This document shows, one piece after another, positions 60,000 to 64,000 of a stretch of DNA of 64,000 nucleotides; within the stretch, counting starts at the first letter, position 1; each line of letters opens with the position of its first letter. The stretch spans positions 992,001 to 1,056,000 of the forward strand of contig NZ_CP077941.1 in assembly GCF_019722725.1 (NCBI RefSeq). The letters run 5' to 3'. A model generated the notes under the pieces. The model saw nothing but the letters and a program-made list of their open reading frames with translations, made no database searches and had not been told where the DNA came from. Position numbers and translations under genes: made by a program. The stretch is from Vreelandella profundi (GTDB lineage Bacteria > Pseudomonadota > Gammaproteobacteria > Pseudomonadales > Halomonadaceae).

Positions 60000-61145
60000 A
60001 TGAAACTTATAATCGACGCCAATATCCCCGCCGCTGATGCCTGCTTTGGCTCGTTTGGTGTCATCAGTCGCGTGCCTGGCCGGGAAATAACGGCTGCTCA
60101 CCTGCACGATGCCGATGCGCTGATTGTGCGCTCCATTACCCAGGTTAACGAAGCGCTGCTAGCAAACAGCCCGATACGCTTTGTCGGCACCTGCACGATC
60201 GGCACCGATCATATCGATCATGCTGCGCTCGCTCAGCGGAATATCACATTCGCAAGCGCCCCGGGTTGCAATGCTGAAGCGGTGGTCGACTACGTGTTGA
60301 GCAGTTTATTGACGCTAGCGGAGCGCGATGGCTGGGTGCTTAGCGAGCGCAGCGTCGGTATTGTGGGGGTAGGTAATGTGGGTCGCCGGCTGCAAGCACG
60401 GCTAACGGCCATGGGCGTGACTACGCTCGCCTGTGACCCGCCCAGGGCAGAGGCCGAGGGTGAGCAAGGATTTCACTCGCTAGAGGCTGTCATCGAGCGC
60501 TGTGACGTGATTTGCCTGCATACGCCGCTGACTCACGACGGCCCTCATGCCAGCTATCATCTGCTCAATGCTCAGCGTATCGATAACATCGCGCCGGGTA
60601 GCGTGTTGCTTAATGCTGGGCGGGGTGACTGTGTGGACGGCCTGGCGCTGCGTAGCCGTTTAGCCAGCCAGGGCGATATCCGCGCGGTGCTTGATGTATG
60701 GGAGAACGAGCCCGCCATCGACGCTGGCTTACGTGACCTGGTCTCGCTGGCGACACCGCACATTGCGGGGCATAGCCTGGATGGTAAGCTGCGGGGCACT
60801 TGGATGATTCAGCAGGCGTTAGCCCGTTACTGCGAAAAGCCTAGCGGCCACTCGTTTGCCGATATCTGCCCGCCGCCTGCGCTGGCATCGCTGCATATAC
60901 AGCATGCGCTGGCGCCGGAAGATGCGCTGCGGCTATGTGTGCGAGCCGTCTATGACGTGCGCCGCGATCACGATGCGCTGCAGCGCCAAGCATTGCATCA
61001 GGGATTGCCCAAAGGTTTTGATGATTGTCGTGCTAACTACCCGTTGCGGCGAGAGTTCGCCACGCTCAACGTGCAGCTGTCAGGGGACGCGGTAGCGCTA
61101 GAAGGTATCGTGCGTGGGGCTGGGTTTAATGTGAATGCTGGTTAG
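60000..61145 (+). CDS. pdxB: Erythronate-4-phosphate dehydrogenase
   Basis: The 381-residue D-2-hydroxyacid dehydrogenase acts in pyridoxal phosphate synthesis. NAD binding is GIVGVGNVGRRLQARL near residue 119. Catalytic Arg is in AGRGDCVDG, Glu in VWENEPAID and His in PHIAGHSLDGK. The DUF3410 C-terminal dimerisation domain of PdxB follows from about 290 (FATLNVQLSGD). Confidence 0.95.
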   Translation: MKLIIDANIPAADACFGSFGVISRVPGREITAAHLHDADALIVRSITQVNEALLANSPIRFVGTCTIGTDHIDHAALAQRNITFASAPGCNAEAVVDYVLSSLLTLAERDGWVLSERSVGIVGVGNVGRRLQARLTAMGVTTLACDPPRAEAEGEQGFHSLEAVIERCDVICLHTPLTHDGPHASYHLLNAQRIDNIAPGSVLLNAGRGDCVDGLALRSRLASQGDIRAVLDVWENEPAIDAGLRDLVSLATPHIAGHSLDGKLRGTWMIQQALARYCEKPSGHSFADICPPPALASLHIQHALAPEDALRLCVRAVYDVRRDHDALQRQALHQGLPKGFDDCRANYPLRREFATLNVQLSGDAVALEGIVRGAGFNVNAG

Positions 61146-61278
61146 CATTCAAAGCTTACTCACATTGGTCTTGGGCTTGGAAGTAATATGAGTCGCTTTT
61201 AAACCGTATTGAGTGTTTATCTAGCATTTAACATCTAACGGTTAAACTGTGCGTATTTGCACGTTGGGAGCAATAAAA

Positions 61279-62370
61279 ATGGTCACATTACCCACCGAAG
61301 CTATCGGCAGCATACCCCGAACGGAAAAGTTAATGCAGGCACAGCGTCAATTTGATGCTGGCGAGATTGATGCCAAGGTTATGGCCACCTTCTATGACGA
61401 AGCTGTTCAACTGACAATGCAAGAGTTAGAAGCAACAGGCTCCCCGATTATTACCGATGGGGAACAGCGTAAAACGCACAGCTTTGCTACCTATTCGGTA
61501 GAAGGAGGCGCGAATTTTGCCCCCGATGGACTTGAAATTCCCTTCCAAGATGGTCATGTGCGTCGGTTGCCACGCTTAACGGCTGGGCCTTTTCGCTTTA
61601 TTCTTTCTGCTTCAGTGTCACTGGCTTCGGCTAAGCTATATACGCAGCGGCCAATGAAGCAAGCGATTATCTCGGTCTCAGCATTAAGTCTGTTTTATCC
61701 CCCAGAGGCTATTCCGGGTTATAGCCGCGAAGATTTTTTGGAGGACTTGGTCAATGAGCAGGAAAAAGAAATTCGTGCCTGCTTCGTTGCCGGCGCACAA
61801 AAAGTGCAAATCGACTTCACTGAGGGGCGGTTGGCGCTTAAGCTCGACCCAAGCGGTAGCATACTAAATGGGTTTATCGATTTAAATAATAGAGTTCTAG
61901 ATCGGTTCAGTGATGAAGATCGCCAATGTATCGGTATCCACACCTGTCCTGGTGCTGATCACAACTCCACGCATAGTGCCGATGTAGACTACGCTGAACT
62001 ACTGCCCAGTCTCTTTGAGCTTAAGGCTGGCAATTTTTATATTGCGATGGCGGCTGAGGCAGAGCCTGATAGGGCACTAAGAATTATTGCCCGCTATTTA
62101 AAGCCAAGGCAGCGAGCCTTCATCGGTGTTATTGATGTCAACCATCCTCATGTTGAAACGCCTGAGGAAGTCTGCCAGCGTGTATTGGAAGCAGCGCGTT
62201 ATATACCGCTTGAGCAGTTAGGCACAACCGATGACTGCGGTTTTTCTCCTTTCTGCGACGACATTTACACTTCCCGTAAAAACGCCTTTGCTAAAATTCG
62301 TGCACGCGTATTGGGTACAGAGATGGCTTCAGAGCAACTAACCTCGAAGCTGAGTGCCCGGCATGATTGA
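61279..62370 (+). CDS. Cobalamin-independent methionine synthase-like (core-MetE) protein
   Basis: The 363-residue protein is a short single TIM-barrel form of the MetE/UROD family. It lacks the N-terminal half of true MetE. TEAIGSIPRTEKL binds pterin or homocysteine in the family. Zn ligands are likely in GIHTCPGADHNSTH (near 235) and DDCGFSPF (near 335). The product may methylate homocysteine or another thiol, and some relatives use methylcobalamin. I chose ATG 61279, with GGGAG upstream, over the GTG at 61249. Local GC looks lower than in neighbours. The next gene overlaps it by eight bases. Confidence 0.75.
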   Translation: MVTLPTEAIGSIPRTEKLMQAQRQFDAGEIDAKVMATFYDEAVQLTMQELEATGSPIITDGEQRKTHSFATYSVEGGANFAPDGLEIPFQDGHVRRLPRLTAGPFRFILSASVSLASAKLYTQRPMKQAIISVSALSLFYPPEAIPGYSREDFLEDLVNEQEKEIRACFVAGAQKVQIDFTEGRLALKLDPSGSILNGFIDLNNRVLDRFSDEDRQCIGIHTCPGADHNSTHSADVDYAELLPSLFELKAGNFYIAMAAEAEPDRALRIIARYLKPRQRAFIGVIDVNHPHVETPEEVCQRVLEAARYIPLEQLGTTDDCGFSPFCDDIYTSRKNAFAKIRARVLGTEMASEQLTSKLSARHD

Positions 62371-63325
62371 TGGGCCTGCTTTTTTTCAAAGCTTTGCCAT
62401 TTTCGATGCTGAGCAACGTTTGGTTGACTGGAATTCGGGGTTTGTGGAAGAGTTTGCTGATGCTGGGCCTTTATTAGTTAAGGGACTTGGGGTACGTGAT
62501 ATTCATGCAGCTTGTTTGCTTCCAGAACGAGCGCTGGATTTATCTTGGGCATTAAATGACGCACCCCCCTCTGTTTTTGAATACATTAATAACCGATGTT
62601 CTATTTCTGTTGCCCAAGAGCTTAGCGCCAATGGCAGCATTTTTCGTATTGCTCAGAGCACTCATGCTGCGCCTCAACTTCATCCTGCTATGCCTGACCA
62701 GAGTGCTGAATTGCTGCGATCAGCTGCTTTGCAGATTTCAGCCGCTGTACTAAAGCGTCGTGATCAAGAAATGCTTCGGCTGAATGAGTTGGCGCTTACT
62801 GATGGGCTGACCGGAGTCGCCAATCGGCGTTATTTTGACGAGTTACTGGGCTTTGAATGGAAGCGCTGTCAGCGTAATCAATTGCCTTTATCCGTCATCT
62901 TTATCGATATCGATTTTTTTAAGCGCTATAACGATTTTTACGGCCATCTCCAAGGAGATGAGTGTCTAAATGCTATTGCCTCCAGCCTAAAAGCGGTGCT
63001 GAACCGTCCCGGAGATTTGGTAGCTCGTTATGGTGGAGAAGAGTTTATCTGCCTCTTGCCGGAAACCGATCTTTTCGGTGCCAGCCATAAAGCCGAAGAG
63101 CTTGAATTGGCCGTCAGAACGCTGACCATTCCCCATGATAAGTCGGAAGTTGCGCCGGTCGTTACGATCAGCCTTGGAGTTGCTACCGCGCAGCAGGTGA
63201 CGGGAGAGGATGCTTCGGCGCTGGTAAGCGCTGCCGACGAACTGCTTTACCAAGCCAAGGCAGAAGTAAGGGGATGTTATCGTGCTGCACTTTTGCAAAA
63301 CTGGGTTAGTGTCAAACTGAATTAG
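62363..63325 (+). CDS. PAS-like/GGDEF diguanylate cyclase
   Basis: The 320-residue soluble protein starts with a PAS-like sensor segment (FAIFDAEQRLVDWNSGFVEEF). A GGDEF domain follows from about residue 145 (LALTDGLTGVANRRYFDE). The active site is RYGGEEF, with an intact I-site RxxD (RPGD) five residues upstream. It should make c-di-GMP and be product-inhibited. The ATG at 62363 overlaps the MetE-like stop region by eight bases, so translation is probably coupled. No phosphodiesterase is nearby. The sensed signal is unknown. Confidence 0.85.
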   Translation: MIDGPAFFQSFAIFDAEQRLVDWNSGFVEEFADAGPLLVKGLGVRDIHAACLLPERALDLSWALNDAPPSVFEYINNRCSISVAQELSANGSIFRIAQSTHAAPQLHPAMPDQSAELLRSAALQISAAVLKRRDQEMLRLNELALTDGLTGVANRRYFDELLGFEWKRCQRNQLPLSVIFIDIDFFKRYNDFYGHLQGDECLNAIASSLKAVLNRPGDLVARYGGEEFICLLPETDLFGASHKAEELELAVRTLTIPHDKSEVAPVVTISLGVATAQQVTGEDASALVSAADELLYQAKAEVRGCYRAALLQNWVSVKLN

Positions 63326-63340
63326 TTTGAAGAGTTAATC

Positions 63341-63371
63341 AAGCCGCCCCTGTGATAGTGCGAGGCGGCTT
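63341..63371. terminator. Hairpin between the cyclase gene and htpX
   Basis: AAGCCGCC pairs with GGCGGCTT around a 15-base loop, between converging genes. A small hairpin CAAACT/AGTTTG precedes it at 63313-63329. Confidence 0.6.
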
Positions 63372-63382
63372 ATGGGTTGCGC

Positions 63383-64000
63383 TTACTGACGGTAGGCGGC
63401 TTCTTTCAGTGCGCGAATGCGCTCATCTAACGGCGGGTGGCTGGCAAACATCTTCTCAAGCAGTGAGCGCGTTTGGCCTTTGGTGATGGCCATAGCACGG
63501 AGCGTATCGGGCATCTGATCGGGCATTTCGGTTTCGGTTTTCAGCCGCGCAAGGGCGCTGACCATTGCATTAGTGCCTGCCAAGCGCGCACCGGCTTCAT
63601 CGGCGCGATATTCGCGATAGCGCGAGAACCAGGCAACGATGGCCGAGGCTAAAATGCCGAAGACGATCTCTGCAACCATCACGACTGCGAAGTAGCCCAT
63701 AAAGCCTAGGCCTCCGCCATCGCTGCGGCTTTTTAGGAAGCTATCGACTAAGTGCGCTACGACGCGGGCAAAGAACATGACGAAGGTGTTCACGACCCCT
63801 TGAATTAGCGCCAGCGTGACCATGTCGCCGTTGGCGACGTGGCCAATTTCGTGGGCCAATACCGCGCGGACTTCTTCAGGGCGCATGCGGTTCATTAAGC
63901 CTGCCGATACTGCGACGAGCGCATCGTTTTTATTCCAGCCGGTCGCAAAGGCGTTGGATTGTTGGGCCGGGAATATGCCCACTTCGGGCGTTTTGATACC
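63383..64000 (-). CDS. htpX: Membrane protease HtpX (C-terminal part)
   Basis: The frame runs off the window, so the N-terminus and first membrane helices are missing. The visible 205 residues contain the zinc site [12 protein letters not shown] and [21 protein letters not shown] before it. [18 protein letters not shown] and [38 protein letters not shown] follow, with the third zinc ligand in the last stretch. HtpX degrades misfolded inner-membrane proteins and is a heat-shock gene in many bacteria. The end [20 protein letters not shown] matches the family tail. Confidence 0.96.
   Translation of the reverse strand, partial: GIKTPEVGIFPAQQSNAFATGWNKNDALVAVSAGLMNRMRPEEVRAVLAHEIGHVANGDMVTLALIQGVVNTFVMFFARVVAHLVDSFLKSRSDGGGLGFMGYFAVVMVAEIVFGILASAIVAWFSRYREYRADEAGARLAGTNAMVSALARLKTETEMPDQMPDTLRAMAITKGQTRSLLEKMFASHPPLDERIRALKEAAYRQ

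Overview
The window is typical chromosomal sequence from a moderately GC-rich gammaproteobacterium. The best fit is the Halomonas group (Halomonadaceae, Oceanospirillales). Grounds for this are the protein sequences of SucCD, monomeric isocitrate dehydrogenase, the very large NAD-glutamate dehydrogenase and long-form isocitrate lyase, plus a BCCT compatible-solute carrier. The genus is an inference, not a proven call. I saw no rRNA, tRNA, CRISPR array, IS element or prophage. Nearly all the DNA is coding, and many convergent pairs share hairpin terminators.

Layout. (1) 1-1.5 kb: end of sucC, then sucD. (2) 1.5-3.6 kb: a minus-strand GT4 glycosyltransferase and a flippase-like membrane protein. 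(3) 3.7-5.5 kb: a ribbon-helix-helix regulator with a perfect 22-bp palindrome at its promoter, then a PHB-depolymerase-family esterase. (4) 5.5-14.1 kb: rnb, a Cof-type HAD phosphatase, a BCCT carrier, ycjF/ycjX, a hexose-6-phosphate mutarotase and a GlsB-type protein. (5) 14.3-18.7 kb: an internally repetitive DUF1266 protein, an NlpC/P60 lipoprotein and an MFS carrier. (6) 18.7-24.7 kb: a complete nickel uptake module, nikABCDE, divergent from nikR across a textbook NikR box, followed by a SlyD-type prolyl isomerase with a short His-rich tail. (7) 24.8-36.5 kb: a small membrane protein, a glycine-zipper lipoprotein, aceA, a GNAT protein, roxA, purB-hflD-mnmA-nudJ-rluE (gene order as in E. 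coli) and icd. (8) 36.7-41.5 kb: an N-degron cluster of clpS, clpA, infA, bpt and aat. (9) 41.7-47.1 kb: ftsK, lolA, and rarA in convergent orientation. (10) 47.4-56.6 kb: a hemerythrin-like protein lacking its central HH motif, murI, trmA, gdhB, pyrD and rmf. (11) 57-64 kb: rlmKL, a glutaredoxin-like protein, a small WGR-like protein, pdxB, a core-MetE-like methyltransferase overlapping a diguanylate cyclase, and the 3' part of htpX.

How the genes fit together. SucCD, Icd and AceA are the enzymes around the isocitrate branch point, and GdhB feeds 2-oxoglutarate into the same pool. Aat and Bpt attach leucine to protein N-termini, ClpS recognises the tagged proteins, and ClpA unfolds them for ClpP. 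NikR reads nickel and controls the adjacent Nik importer. SlyD may be the cytosolic nickel chaperone beside it. No urease or hydrogenase lies in the window.

The least explained items are the palindrome-controlled RHH-esterase pair, the DUF1266 repeat protein, the standalone WGR-like protein, the MetE-like/GGDEF overlap, and three intergenic tandem duplications that all have a 15-bp period.
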